Source: an uncultured Oleiphilus sp.
GTDB lineage: Bacteria; Pseudomonadota; Gammaproteobacteria; Pseudomonadales; Oleiphilaceae
Length of the DNA: 64,000 nt
Direction of reading: 5' to 3'
Assembly (NCBI GenBank): GCA_913020045.1
Contig: CAJWBE010000019.1
Span: 1-64,000, forward strand
Each line of letters opens with the position of its first letter. The first letter of the stretch is position 1. Both the position numbers and the translations under genes were made by a program. Positions 44,920 to 53,896 of this stretch are shown piece after piece. The notes under the pieces were generated by a model. It had not been told where the DNA came from. It made no database searches and was given only the letters and a program-made list of their open reading frames with translations.

Positions 44920-45458
44920 GGTGCTTCTATACTCCGAAGAATTTCTTTCGCCGTCTCCTCATCTAAGGAATCGACCGCAACACAACATAATTGCACCAGT
45001 AGGTCGAGATGAAAATTTGACGATGTTATTTTGAACACGGCCAGCAAATTGTGGACAGTTGCAGGCCCCTCTTCTAGTTCAAGCTTAGTATCAAAGTTGG
45101 ACTCATGACAGATTTTGTATAGTTGAAAAAGCTCAAGCTGTTCTGCATCAATTTCAGCTTTTTTTAGGCTCTCTCTAAGGCCGGCGTTATCGTCAGACTC
45201 AGCTACTCCTCGGCGCATTGCGCGCAAAGATTTGACGGTGCTTTCGTGCCAGTGAAGTGTCGAGGTATGAATGCGTAATAGTGCGTCGGGCATGAAGCAT
45301 TTTTTTTGGGAGCCGGCCCAACAGGCAAGTAGGAGCAGGTTTACTCTAAAACCATATTGTTCCTGCAGAAGCAACAGAAGCGCTTGCATGCCTGGCTGGT
45401 GCCACTTTGCGCTCGCAAAGATCCACAATGGTGTTTCTAGGTGGCTAGGTTGTGTCAT
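44916..45458 (-). CDS. TIGR02444/DUF2390 family protein
   Basis: 180 residues. The N-terminal LWIFASAKWHQPGMQALLLLLQEQYGFRVNLLLLACW pattern is diagnostic of this family of small helical cytosolic proteins; function unknown. Its stop overlaps the start of the DUF4124 gene, and it is divergent from the ABC-F gene with an 85-base gap. Confidence 0.82.
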   Translation of the reverse strand: MTQPSHLETPLWIFASAKWHQPGMQALLLLLQEQYGFRVNLLLLACWAGSQKKCFMPDALLRIHTSTLHWHESTVKSLRAMRRGVAESDDNAGLRESLKKAEIDAEQLELFQLYKICHESNFDTKLELEEGPATVHNLLAVFKITSSNFHLDLLVQLCCVAVDSLDEETAKEILRSIEAP

Positions 45459-45543
45459 AGGCGGATCGAAAAAAGCATCAAATTGATGTTGTGAGCGTTA
45501 TCAGTTAACGTGCGCCCCAGTTCAATTACCTATCATACCATTC

Positions 45544-47454
45544 ATGCTTAAGTTTGATTCGATTACTTTACGACGTGGCGCAGATGCGCTGCTAAAAGAA
45601 ACCTCTGCTTTGATACATTCTGGGCAGCGTGTTGCGATTGTTGGCGCAAACGGCGCAGGTAAAACCAGTTTGTTTAAGCTAATTCTCGGTGAGTTATCGG
45701 TTGATGCCGGCAATTTTTCCTTACCAGGTAATTGCCGCGTCTCCCATATGGCGCAAGAAGTGGCGCATATCGAACGTGGCGCTTGTGACTATGTTATCGA
45801 CGGCCATCAAGAGTTAAGAGCGCTTGAGCGAGCGCTAACGCAAGCCGAGCACGACGACAATCATCAGGCAATCGCGCATGCGCATGGAGAGCTTGAGAAT
45901 ATTCATGCATACGCGGTGCCAGCACAGGCAGAGAAGCTGTTGCACGGTTTGGGCTTTTCTCAAAGTGATATGCAAAAACCAGTGAGTGATTTCTCAGGCG
46001 GTTGGCGCATACGCTTGAACCTTGCGCAGGCCCTAATGCGCCCTTCAGACCTGTTGTTGCTTGATGAACCGACCAATCACCTTGATTTAGATGCAATGCT
46101 TTGGCTAGAAAATTGGTTGAAGCAGTATCGCGGTACGCTGCTCTTTATTTCGCATGATAGGGATTTTATTGATGCTGTGGCGTCTCACATTCTGCACTTC
46201 GAGCATGCGGCCTTGAATCAGTATACGGGCAGCTATAGTAGCTTTGAGCGGCAACGGGCCGAGAAGCTCGCTCAGCAACAATCGCAGTATGAAAAGCAAC
46301 AACAGAGAATTGGAGAGATACAGTCTTTCGTTAGTCGTTTTAAAGCGAAAGCAACGAAGGCGAAACAGGCTCAAAGCCGTGTAAAAGAACTAGAGCGTAT
46401 GGAGCTGATTGCGCCTGCGCATATTGACTCGCCGTTCAACTTTAGCTTCCCCGCATCCGATCAAGTATCGAGCCCTTTGTTGAATCTATCTGCCTGCGCG
46501 CTTGGATACCCTGGTATCGAACCCGTCATTCCAAAATTCTCCAGTAGTATTCTGCCGGGCACTCGTGTTGGCTTGCTTGGCCCAAATGGTGCGGGTAAGT
46601 CTACCTTAGTGAAGTCCTTGGTTGGTGACCTGCCATTGCTTGGTGGTAACCGAGTCGAAGGTGAGCATCTGCGCGTCGGTTATTTCGCTCAGCATCAGCT
46701 CGAAGCGCTAGATTACGGTGCTAGCCCGTTTTTACACCTCCAACGGCTAAAGCCTTCTGCTACCGACCAAGAGATTCGTAGTTTTTTGGGGGGGTTCGAC
46801 TTCAGAGGGGATAAGGCCTTAGAAACCATCGAACGGTTTTCTGGGGGGGAGAAAGCTCGCCTTGCGTTGGCCATGATTGCTTTTGGCCGGCCCAACTTAT
46901 TATTGCTAGATGAGCCTACTAACCACTTGGACTTGGAGATGCGCCATGCGTTGACAGTTGCTTTGCAGGGCTTTGAGGGCGCAGTTATTGTGGTTTCTCA
47001 TGATCGACACCTGCTTAAGAATACCGTGGACGAGTTCTGGTTGGTGGCAGAGGGTAAGGTTGAGCTTTTCAAGGGCGATTTGTCAGACTACGAAAACTGG
47101 TTGGTTGATTATCAGCGCGGTCTATCGTCCTCTGATGAGGCGGTGTCAGATGGCCCGACGTCCAGTGAAGATAAGAAAGAACGCAAGCGACGTGAAGCGG
47201 AGGCGCGCAAGCGTCTTAGTCCGTTGAAGAACGAATTGAAGAAAATTGAGTCCGCCATTCAGAAGGTGCAATCCGCTTTAGCAGAAATGGAAGACGCGCT
47301 GGGCGACTCTGCGCTCTATGATGAGGCGCGTAAAAATGACTTAAAAGAATTGCTGTCGCGCCAAGCGGAGGCAAAAAATGAAGAAGATTCATTGGAAAAT
47401 CGTTGGTTTGAGCTCAGCGAACAAATTGAAAACCTGGAGCGAGTCGACACTTAA
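45544..47454 (+). CDS. ABC-F family ATPase (YheS type)
   Basis: Soluble translation-associated ATPase, 636 residues, no membrane part. Domain one: Walker A GANGAGKTS near 36, signature FSGGWRIRL near 151, Walker B LLLLDEPTNHLDL near 173. A helical P-site tRNA-interaction linker fills about 245-300. Domain two: GPNGAGKST near 347, FSGGEKARL near 434, LLLLDEPTNHLDLE near 455. A charged coiled-coil tail (540-630) favours YheS. ABC-F proteins act at the ribosomal E site; the exact role here is unproved. Confidence 0.92.
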   Translation: MLKFDSITLRRGADALLKETSALIHSGQRVAIVGANGAGKTSLFKLILGELSVDAGNFSLPGNCRVSHMAQEVAHIERGACDYVIDGHQELRALERALTQAEHDDNHQAIAHAHGELENIHAYAVPAQAEKLLHGLGFSQSDMQKPVSDFSGGWRIRLNLAQALMRPSDLLLLDEPTNHLDLDAMLWLENWLKQYRGTLLFISHDRDFIDAVASHILHFEHAALNQYTGSYSSFERQRAEKLAQQQSQYEKQQQRIGEIQSFVSRFKAKATKAKQAQSRVKELERMELIAPAHIDSPFNFSFPASDQVSSPLLNLSACALGYPGIEPVIPKFSSSILPGTRVGLLGPNGAGKSTLVKSLVGDLPLLGGNRVEGEHLRVGYFAQHQLEALDYGASPFLHLQRLKPSATDQEIRSFLGGFDFRGDKALETIERFSGGEKARLALAMIAFGRPNLLLLDEPTNHLDLEMRHALTVALQGFEGAVIVVSHDRHLLKNTVDEFWLVAEGKVELFKGDLSDYENWLVDYQRGLSSSDEAVSDGPTSSEDKKERKRREAEARKRLSPLKNELKKIESAIQKVQSALAEMEDALGDSALYDEARKNDLKELLSRQAEAKNEEDSLENRWFELSEQIENLERVDT

Positions 47455-47615
47455 ATACGGTTTATAATTGTTTTTCATTTCCATAACATAACGCTACTAA
47501 ACGGCGCTTGAAGGCAAGCGGCAATGCCTACAATAATATCGCAGCAAAAAAACATGCCGTCTTTCTGTTTTCCTCAGAGCCCCGGCTAAACCAATGTTAG
47601 CGAGTCCTATACTGA

Positions 47616-48686
47616 ATGTTAGCCGACCTGGATTACTCCGATAGCAGTGAGTTTGAACGCGATAGTTTAGCGCGAAAAACCTGCGACTTGGTGTGCATCT
47701 ATGGCTGCGTTTTTATGCTGATGTACGGCATCAAAAGTCGCTTTGCTGGGTTGATCGAATATTCGAATAGCTTGTTGTTTTTTTCGGTCGTTACGATCGG
47801 CATTTATGCGCTCTACCGTTTTAGCGGAAACTGGACGCGCCATCGCGCGCTCGTTGTCAGCGGACTTACCTTTATTTATCTCTTCCTTTTGGGTTCTGGG
47901 GGTGAAAACAATACCGGTTTATTTTGGTGTTATATCTACCCTATCGTTATTTTTTCTATTGTTGGTACCGACAAAGGAAAGTGGATTTTATCTGCAATTA
48001 TATTTTTATCGGCTTGGATTCTTTACGCCCCCGAGCTAATCGGCGCGGGTCACGAATATGCGCTGAATATTAAACATCGTTTTATTGGCTCAATTACTTT
48101 TGTTTCGTTGATCGCGTATTACATGGAGCGGGCACGCTTAGCAGCTCAGCAAGAAAGTGATATCGCAAAGGCGCGTCTCGCTCTGTTAGCCTGTAGCGAT
48201 GAATTAACGGGAACGTTTAACCGCCGTGGGATAGAGGCAAAAGTTCAAGATGAGCTGCATCGCGTGGTGCGAAATAAAACCGAAATGAGTATCGTGTTGT
48301 GCGACGTTGACTGGTTTAAGCGCATTAACGACCGTTATGGTCATGATGTTGGTGACGCGGCGTTGCAGCATATTGCAAAAGTATTGGGTGATACGGTTCG
48401 CGTGACCGATATGGTTGGACGATGGGGCGGTGAAGAATTTCTGATTATGCTCCCCAATACCTCTCTGCAGAAAGGCTATCAACTCATTGAACGTGTGCGT
48501 GAAAAAGTGGCCTCTGAGCGGATCGTGATTGGCGAGCACGAACTTAGCCTGTCAATTAGCTGCGGTATTTGTTCGACGCGTTTTTTCAGCCGCTTCGGCG
48601 ATCTAATCAAAGCGGCCGATACTAGTCTTTATGAGGCGAAAGCGCAGGGAAGAAACTGCACTCGACCTGAGCTCAAAGAGGCCTAA
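47616..48686 (+). CDS. Membrane diguanylate cyclase
   Basis: 356 residues. About six membrane helices in residues 25-175 form the sensor part, followed by a GGDEF domain starting at CSDELTGTFNRRG. The active site is GGEEF (271-275) and the inhibitory I-site RVTD (262-265) lies five residues before it, so it should make c-di-GMP and be product-inhibited. LCDVDWFKRINDRYGHDVGD is the substrate stretch. Convergent with the DUF2059 gene. Confidence 0.93.
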   Translation: MLADLDYSDSSEFERDSLARKTCDLVCIYGCVFMLMYGIKSRFAGLIEYSNSLLFFSVVTIGIYALYRFSGNWTRHRALVVSGLTFIYLFLLGSGGENNTGLFWCYIYPIVIFSIVGTDKGKWILSAIIFLSAWILYAPELIGAGHEYALNIKHRFIGSITFVSLIAYYMERARLAAQQESDIAKARLALLACSDELTGTFNRRGIEAKVQDELHRVVRNKTEMSIVLCDVDWFKRINDRYGHDVGDAALQHIAKVLGDTVRVTDMVGRWGGEEFLIMLPNTSLQKGYQLIERVREKVASERIVIGEHELSLSISCGICSTRFFSRFGDLIKAADTSLYEAKAQGRNCTRPELKEA

Positions 48687-48688
48687 TT

Positions 48689-49252
48689 TTAAGGCGTGCT
48701 TGAGTTTTTTTGTTCGTTTTTTGCTTCTTCGTCCGCTTGGCTCAGTGTTTTACTTGTCTGTTCGAGTCGCTTCTGAATTCTTTCTTGAGCTCTTCGGCCA
48801 AATGTCGCGGCGTGTTTTTTGGCATGCTCCATACTGCGCCTTTGGATGCTGTCGCCCACTTCTAACAACCTTCTTCCAGCGGATGAGGTATAGAATCTAA
48901 CGAGCTCTCGTAGTTGAGCTGCCGTGTAGTATTCATCGTAGAGGTTATAGAAAATATCGTTTAGCTTGCCGTTCAGAATGAACTCTTCGTACATGATGAC
49001 TTTCGCTTCATCGTAAATAATATGACCGACTGCACCATCAAGTTTGCCGTATTTCTGGCTTAGTGCGTACATCATAGATTGCGTGAGATTTTGTGCGATT
49101 AGGTCGCTGAGCTGACGTGTTTGGAATATCTTGAGTAACTTATCGATCTCGACTCGTTTTTCCTCTTCCAAAAGCGTCGCATGTGCTTGAAATGGCAATG
49201 CTAAAAACAAAATTAAAGGTAGCATCACCCTCAGGTGTCTCAATTTCGGCAT
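48689..49252 (-). CDS. DUF2059 family secreted protein
   Basis: 187 residues with a signal peptide ending at about residue 26 (FQAHA). The helical DUF2059 core with ELVRFYTSSAGRRLLEV near 115-131 is the family hallmark. The tail is Lys/Glu-rich. Function unknown, probably periplasmic. Confidence 0.83.
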   Translation of the reverse strand: MPKLRHLRVMLPLILFLALPFQAHATLLEEEKRVEIDKLLKIFQTRQLSDLIAQNLTQSMMYALSQKYGKLDGAVGHIIYDEAKVIMYEEFILNGKLNDIFYNLYDEYYTAAQLRELVRFYTSSAGRRLLEVGDSIQRRSMEHAKKHAATFGRRAQERIQKRLEQTSKTLSQADEEAKNEQKNSSTP

Positions 49253-49296
49253 AATAAGTGTCTTCCCTTTTCACTGTTTTTATCGTTGTGCAGCGT

Positions 49297-49650
49297 TTAT
49301 TGTTTTTGTTTTTCGTTTAACGCTTGCTGTTCAAAGTGTAATCCTGCCCACTCATGTTGTATAAAATTACGGATATTCTGATGGTCTGATCCCTCTGGAT
49401 GACCCAGCACGTCCTTTCTATAATAGTCTCCAAAAAGGTTTAAGGTTTGCGCTACATCTAGTGAATGAAGCTTTGCGAAGGCAAATATTTTGCATGAGCC
49501 ATTGTTTTGCCCCGCGTCGTTTTTCAAATCACCGTTAACGAATGAGGATGGCTCAAAGTCGTAATGAGCGTCGATTGCACTCATAGCGTCTAAGAATTGA
49601 ACGGACTCGGGGTTTTCGCTAAGTTGCTTGAGAAGGTCTTGTTCGGTCAA
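49297..49650 (-). CDS. HopJ-family protein
   Basis: 117 residues matching the family named HopJ type III effector, with AIDAHYDFEPSSFVNGDL, GSCKIFAFAKL and LFGDYYRKDVLGHPEGSDHQNIRNF. The name is historical; the family is widespread in bacteria without type III secretion, and none is visible here. No signal peptide. Function unknown. Confidence 0.85.
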   Translation of the reverse strand: MTEQDLLKQLSENPESVQFLDAMSAIDAHYDFEPSSFVNGDLKNDAGQNNGSCKIFAFAKLHSLDVAQTLNLFGDYYRKDVLGHPEGSDHQNIRNFIQHEWAGLHFEQQALNEKQKQ

Positions 49651-49887
49651 AATAAATTCCTTAATAGGTGATGTAAGCGCGCGACGTTATTTGGCCAAAT
49701 TAAAACAGTCTGTTTCATTATGCTGCGCTATTGCGCATTTTATAGGATATTTTAGTTAAACCGAAATAGCCTTAGCTAGTGTGTCGATTTTTTAGTCATA
49801 ACGCTGAGCTAGTTTGTTTAACGTTCGTATGGATAATTAGTATGAGTGATCAATGCCTTGCATTTTATCTTAGGAGGAACTGATAGT
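49651..49887. other. Intergenic region upstream of the acyltransferase-like gene
   Basis: About 240 bases, A+T-rich. I see no gene, repeat or convincing promoter apart from the AGGAGG site at 49872-49877 that serves the leader ORF below. Confidence 0.4.
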
Positions 49888-49929
49888 TTGTTCGCTGAGC
49901 GTAATCGATATGATGGTAACGATGCCTAA
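49888..49929 (+). CDS. Possible 13-residue leader peptide
   Basis: A TTG ten bases after a perfect AGGAGG opens a 13-codon ORF whose TAA overlaps the ATG of the next gene as TAATG. The next gene has no ribosome site of its own, so translation may pass from one to the other. The AGGAGG may otherwise just be chance. Confidence 0.3.
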   Translation: MFAERNRYDGNDA

Positions 49930-51116
49930 TGACTAGTTGTAAGCGCGAGGGCGTGTTTTTTTATCGCTCGATAGACGATATTGGCCGAGAAGATTGGGGT
50001 GCCCTGGTCGGGCCAGATCAGCCATTTTTGTCGTTTGCGTTTTTGTACGCGTTAGAGGTGAGTGGTTGTGTGGCTATAGATCGCGGGTGGGAACCTTTTC
50101 ATTTTGCATATTATAGTGCAGAGGGAGAATTACTGGCCGCCGCGCCACAGTATATTAAGCATCATTCCTATGGCGAGTATGTGTTCGATTGGGCATGGGC
50201 TGACGCTTACCAGCGGCACGGCTTAAATTACTACCCTAAGCTGTTAACCGCCATTCCGTTTACGCCATGCACCGGGCCACGCTTATTAGTCAGTTCATCT
50301 GCAACGAATAGCGCTGCAGCGTCTGACATAGCGAGCGTATATCGTGATGCGTGTGTGTCGAGCTGTCATGAGCGGAGCTTGTCTTCTTGGCATATATTGT
50401 TCCCTCCGCCGGAAAACTCGAAGAGCGATACTCAAAAAGGCCTGCATCGTCGTAACGGGGTGCAATATCATTGGTTTAACCGAGGTTATCAGGACTTTGA
50501 TGCGTTTCTCGATGCGCTGGTATCTCGAAAGCGTAAAAATATACGCAAAGAGCGACAAGCTATCGCGCGTCAAGCGCTTACATTTCGTTGGGTCGAAGGC
50601 CCTGATTTTGCAGAGTCGGAACTCGAACGGTTTTATCTGTTATACCGTGCGACTTATTTGAAGCGTGGTCAGGAAGGCTACCTTAATAAGACTTTCTTTC
50701 AGGAGTTACTGCTAACAATGCCTAGCGCTATGTGTTTTTTGCTGGTGGAATCATCGGTAGAAATTGTCGCAGGTGCATTGTTTTTCAAAGGAGATAAAAC
50801 CCTATATGGCCGCTATTGGGGCTGTATCGAGTCGTATCATGCCTTGCATTTTGAGACATGCTACTACCGTGGCGTCGAGTATTGTATTGAACATGGCTTT
50901 GCCAAATTTGATGCGGGAGCTCAAGGTGAGCATAAGCTATTGCGGGGCTTTGAGCCTATGCCGACGTGTTCTTATCACTGGATAGAAAATCCTGATTTCG
51001 AGCGCGCTATTGTCGATTTTTTGGAGGACGAGTCTGCCCATGTCGCGGAGTATATTCTCGAAGCGCGTGAAGGTTTACCTTATAAAGTGACAATGGATAC
51101 CCCCTTACGTAAATAA
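49929..51116 (+). CDS. GNAT-superfamily acyltransferase-like protein (COG3146, FemAB-like)
   Basis: 395 residues of the family called putative peptidoglycan biosynthesis or N-acyltransferase (DUF482). Signatures include PFLSFAFLYALEVSGCV near 32-48, AAAPQYIKHHSYGEYVFDWAW near 74-94, FTPCTGPRLLV near 116, the RKRKNIRKER basic stretch near 203, and FDAGAQGEHKLLRGF near 331-345. Two FemAB-like GNAT folds are likely. Cytosolic; substrate unknown. The first possible ATG is 49929, an in-frame stop lying 12 bases before. Confidence 0.82.
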   Translation: MTSCKREGVFFYRSIDDIGREDWGALVGPDQPFLSFAFLYALEVSGCVAIDRGWEPFHFAYYSAEGELLAAAPQYIKHHSYGEYVFDWAWADAYQRHGLNYYPKLLTAIPFTPCTGPRLLVSSSATNSAAASDIASVYRDACVSSCHERSLSSWHILFPPPENSKSDTQKGLHRRNGVQYHWFNRGYQDFDAFLDALVSRKRKNIRKERQAIARQALTFRWVEGPDFAESELERFYLLYRATYLKRGQEGYLNKTFFQELLLTMPSAMCFLLVESSVEIVAGALFFKGDKTLYGRYWGCIESYHALHFETCYYRGVEYCIEHGFAKFDAGAQGEHKLLRGFEPMPTCSYHWIENPDFERAIVDFLEDESAHVAEYILEAREGLPYKVTMDTPLRK

Positions 51117-51234
51117 AGTTGTTAATCGCGCTTTACTTGTTTTTTGAATCCTATTAAACTTCGCGCCCCTGAATAGAACCGTGTCAGTTTAAAAGATGCG
51201 GTGAGTTTGATTTTGACACGTTATGGTAATTTAA

Positions 51235-51450
51235 ATGCCTTCAGTAAAAATTAAAGAAAACGAGCCTTTTGATATTGCACTACGTCGCTTTAAGCGTTCT
51301 TGTGAAAAAGCAGGCGTATTGTCTGAAGTTCGTCGTCGTGAGTTCTACGAAAAGCCAACTTCAGTTCGTAAGCGCAAAGCCGCTGCAGCTGTAAAGCGTC
51401 ACGCTAAGAAAGTTCAGCGTGAGCAACGTCGTTTCGAAAGACTGTACTAA
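51235..51450 (+). CDS. rpsU: 30S ribosomal protein S21
   Basis: 71 residues, the standard S21 length, with the family start [20 protein letters not shown] and a very basic C-terminus [16 protein letters not shown]. It binds 16S rRNA near the anti-Shine-Dalgarno and aids initiation. First gene of the macromolecular-synthesis unit rpsU-yqeY-dnaG-rpoD. Confidence 0.97.
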   Translation: MPSVKIKENEPFDIALRRFKRSCEKAGVLSEVRRREFYEKPTSVRKRKAAAAVKRHAKKVQREQRRFERLY

Positions 51451-51496
51451 GCTACTCTCGCTTATAGTCGCCCTAGCATAGGGGGTCATGTTTAGC

Positions 51497-51952
51497 ATGT
51501 CCGAACAGAGCTTAAAAGCTGATATTACATCGGCAATGAAAGTCGCCATGCGTGCTCGCGATAAAGATCGCTTAGGCACCGTGCGGCTTATTTTGTCCGA
51601 AATAAAACGCATTGAGGTCGATGAACGCATCGAGCTTGATAACGCGCGTATATTGGCGGTTCTAGACAAAATGCTAAAACAGCGTCGCGATTCGATTCAG
51701 CAATACGAAGCGGCAGGCCGTCAAGACTTGGCCGATATCGAAGCGGCGGAAGTGTTGGTAATTGACAGTTTCTTGCCGTCACCGTTAAGCGAGCAAGAAA
51801 TTTCGGCGCTGATGGATCAATCTATCGCGAACTCCGGTGCAGAGTCAGTAAGAGACATGGGTAAGGTAATGGCTCTTCTCAAACCTGAGCTTCAAGGTCG
51901 CGCGGACGTTGGTGCAGTTAGCCAGCTAGTAAAACAACGCCTCTCAAGTTAA
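51497..51952 (+). CDS. yqeY: GatB/YqeY domain-containing protein
   Basis: 151 residues from MSEQSL, related to the tail domain of the amidotransferase GatB. KADITSAMKVAMRARDKDRLGTVRLILSEIK and the C-terminal GKVMALLKPELQGRADVGAVSQLVKQ are the family ends. The exact role is unknown. An ATG three codons earlier (51488) has AGGGGG too close; the ATG at 51497 gives the usual N-terminus. Its place between rpsU and dnaG is typical of pseudomonads. Confidence 0.9.
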   Translation: MSEQSLKADITSAMKVAMRARDKDRLGTVRLILSEIKRIEVDERIELDNARILAVLDKMLKQRRDSIQQYEAAGRQDLADIEAAEVLVIDSFLPSPLSEQEISALMDQSIANSGAESVRDMGKVMALLKPELQGRADVGAVSQLVKQRLSS

Positions 51953-52041
51953 TCTCTTTATTTTCGCACGCACTGTACTGATGTCCTTTGTTAGTTTGCG
52001 TAGCGCTATTCTGTCGCCGTTTTTTTCGCTAGAGAGATGAC

Positions 52042-53775
52042 ATGTCTGGGATGATTCCGCAAAGCTTCATTGATGACTTGCTAGATCGCGCACCGCTTGC
52101 TGAAGTGGTACGTAGTCGTGTGGACCTAAAAAAAAGCGGCTCTACTCTTAAAGCTTGCTGCCCTTTCCATAACGAAAAAACCCCTTCTTTTAACGTTAAT
52201 ACGCGTAAGAATTTCTATCACTGCTTTGGTTGTGGTGCCAGTGGCAATGCAATTAACTTTTTGCGAGAGCATGACAATCTTTCGTTTATTGAAGCCGTTG
52301 AAGAGCTGGCTAAAATTGCTGGTGTCGAAGTACCACGAGATGAACGTGTTCAGGCTCAGTATACAGCGCAGCGCGGTATACAGGATGCGCTTGATTTTGC
52401 CTGTCATCAGTATCGAGATGCTCTGAGTGGTCATAAAGACAAATCGATTGCAAAGCAATATCTAGAGAAACGTGGTTTGTCCGCGGCGATTGTCGAGCGT
52501 TTTTCGATAGGGTTTGCGCCGGGTCAAAAAGACTTTTTATGGTCACATTCCGGGCAGTCGATTCGCTCAGCGTTGGTCAAAGCTAAAATGGTTTCTGACC
52601 GTTACGATAGCGCCTATGAGTTGTTTCAGAGTCGTTTAATGTTCCCGATTCGTAATCCGCGCGGGAGAGTGGTCGCGTTCGGCGGCCGTACGCTAATTGA
52701 TGACAAAGCGAAGTATATAAACTCGCCAGAATCCGAGGTGTTTCATAAGAGCCGTGAAATCTATGGGCTTTACGAGGCGATGCAGGCGAGTCGGCAATTA
52801 GATACGCTGCTTGTCGTCGAAGGCTATATGGATGTTGTGTCATTGGCGCAATATGGCATCGACTATGCGGTGGCCACGTTAGGGACTGCAACCAACGAGG
52901 AAAACCTCAGCCACTTATTGACGCGTTGCCACAATATCGTTTTTTGTTTTGACGGCGACGCAGCTGGCTTGAAAGCCGCGAAAAAAGCGATGGAAAATGC
53001 CTTGCCCTTAATTCAGGACGGCATGCGGATATCATTTTTATTGCTCCCTGACGGGGAAGACCCAGACACTTTAGTAAGAAAAGACGGCAAAGAGGCGTTT
53101 GAGAAACGAATTCAGCGCGCCAAGCCTTTGTCAGAGTTTTTCTTTCAGATCTACGCCTCTGGCCTAGATATGCGACAAGTAGAAAGTCGCGGTGCGCTCA
53201 AACAAAAAGCTGAAGTCCAGATAGAAAAAGTACGCGCAAAGGTGCTTAAAAGCGCGTTGAGGCAGCAGCTAAATGGCTTGGTTTACCAATACAAAGGGCG
53301 TGCGGGAAAGAAACAGGGGGATTCGTTTCAGGTATCCGGCGTTAGCGGTGACTTGGCCGGCGTTAAGATTGTTCGTGAATTGGAGACGGTTTATTGCTTG
53401 GCTATATTGTACAAGCCACAGATGGCAGAAGAGCTGCTAAGTGACTTTGACGGAGACTTTCACAGCGACATGGCGGAAGATTTTGCGCGATATGCGCTGT
53501 CAGTGTCCGCGAGCACGACCGACGAATTGCTGTACAGTCTAGCGACAGATCGAAAAGGAGCGCGGGAGCGTTATTGGCGGTTATTTGAATCGCTCGACTG
53601 GACACCTAGTCCAAATGAAATTGACGCAGAGCTAAACGAAATTAGGACGCGCCAAAAAGGCGAGAAAAAACGCTCAGATGCGCTAAGGTTTGCTAAGGGG
53701 AATAAACTTCCTAGTCAGATGTCTGACGCAGAAAAAAACGCTCTCAGATCAATATCCGGCTCCGAGCGCTCATAA
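52042..53775 (+). CDS. dnaG: DNA primase
   Basis: Makes RNA primers for replication. 577 residues, near the E. coli 581. The CHC2 zinc finger is CCPFHNEKTPSF with FYHCFGCGASGNAINF (about 39-72); the catalytic core has TOPRIM motifs LLVVEGYMDVVSL near 256 and FCFDGDAAGLKAAK near 297; the C-terminal 140 residues form the DnaB-binding domain. Good ATG with AGAG upstream. Confidence 0.96.
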   Translation: MSGMIPQSFIDDLLDRAPLAEVVRSRVDLKKSGSTLKACCPFHNEKTPSFNVNTRKNFYHCFGCGASGNAINFLREHDNLSFIEAVEELAKIAGVEVPRDERVQAQYTAQRGIQDALDFACHQYRDALSGHKDKSIAKQYLEKRGLSAAIVERFSIGFAPGQKDFLWSHSGQSIRSALVKAKMVSDRYDSAYELFQSRLMFPIRNPRGRVVAFGGRTLIDDKAKYINSPESEVFHKSREIYGLYEAMQASRQLDTLLVVEGYMDVVSLAQYGIDYAVATLGTATNEENLSHLLTRCHNIVFCFDGDAAGLKAAKKAMENALPLIQDGMRISFLLLPDGEDPDTLVRKDGKEAFEKRIQRAKPLSEFFFQIYASGLDMRQVESRGALKQKAEVQIEKVRAKVLKSALRQQLNGLVYQYKGRAGKKQGDSFQVSGVSGDLAGVKIVRELETVYCLAILYKPQMAEELLSDFDGDFHSDMAEDFARYALSVSASTTDELLYSLATDRKGARERYWRLFESLDWTPSPNEIDAELNEIRTRQKGEKKRSDALRFAKGNKLPSQMSDAEKNALRSISGSERS

Positions 53776-53829
53776 TTGACAGAATTTTGCCTCTAGGGTT
53801 GATTTATTTAGAATTAGGCCCATATTCAT

Positions 53830-53858
53830 TTGGTTCAATTTTGTAATTTCCGTATAAT
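53830..53858 (+). promoter_or_regulatory. Internal promoter of rpoD
   Basis: TTGGTT (53830-53835) and a perfect TATAAT (53853-53858) are spaced by 17 bases, within the 121-base dnaG-rpoD gap. A TGGCC/GGCCA dyad follows at the likely start site. Confidence 0.6.
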
Positions 53859-53896
53859 GGCCGACCATTTTTTGGCCACCAACTGATAGGGTGAAT

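Noticed and set aside
49297-49650. Type III secretion effector
   Set aside because: The HopJ name is historical; no secretion genes or chaperone are nearby.
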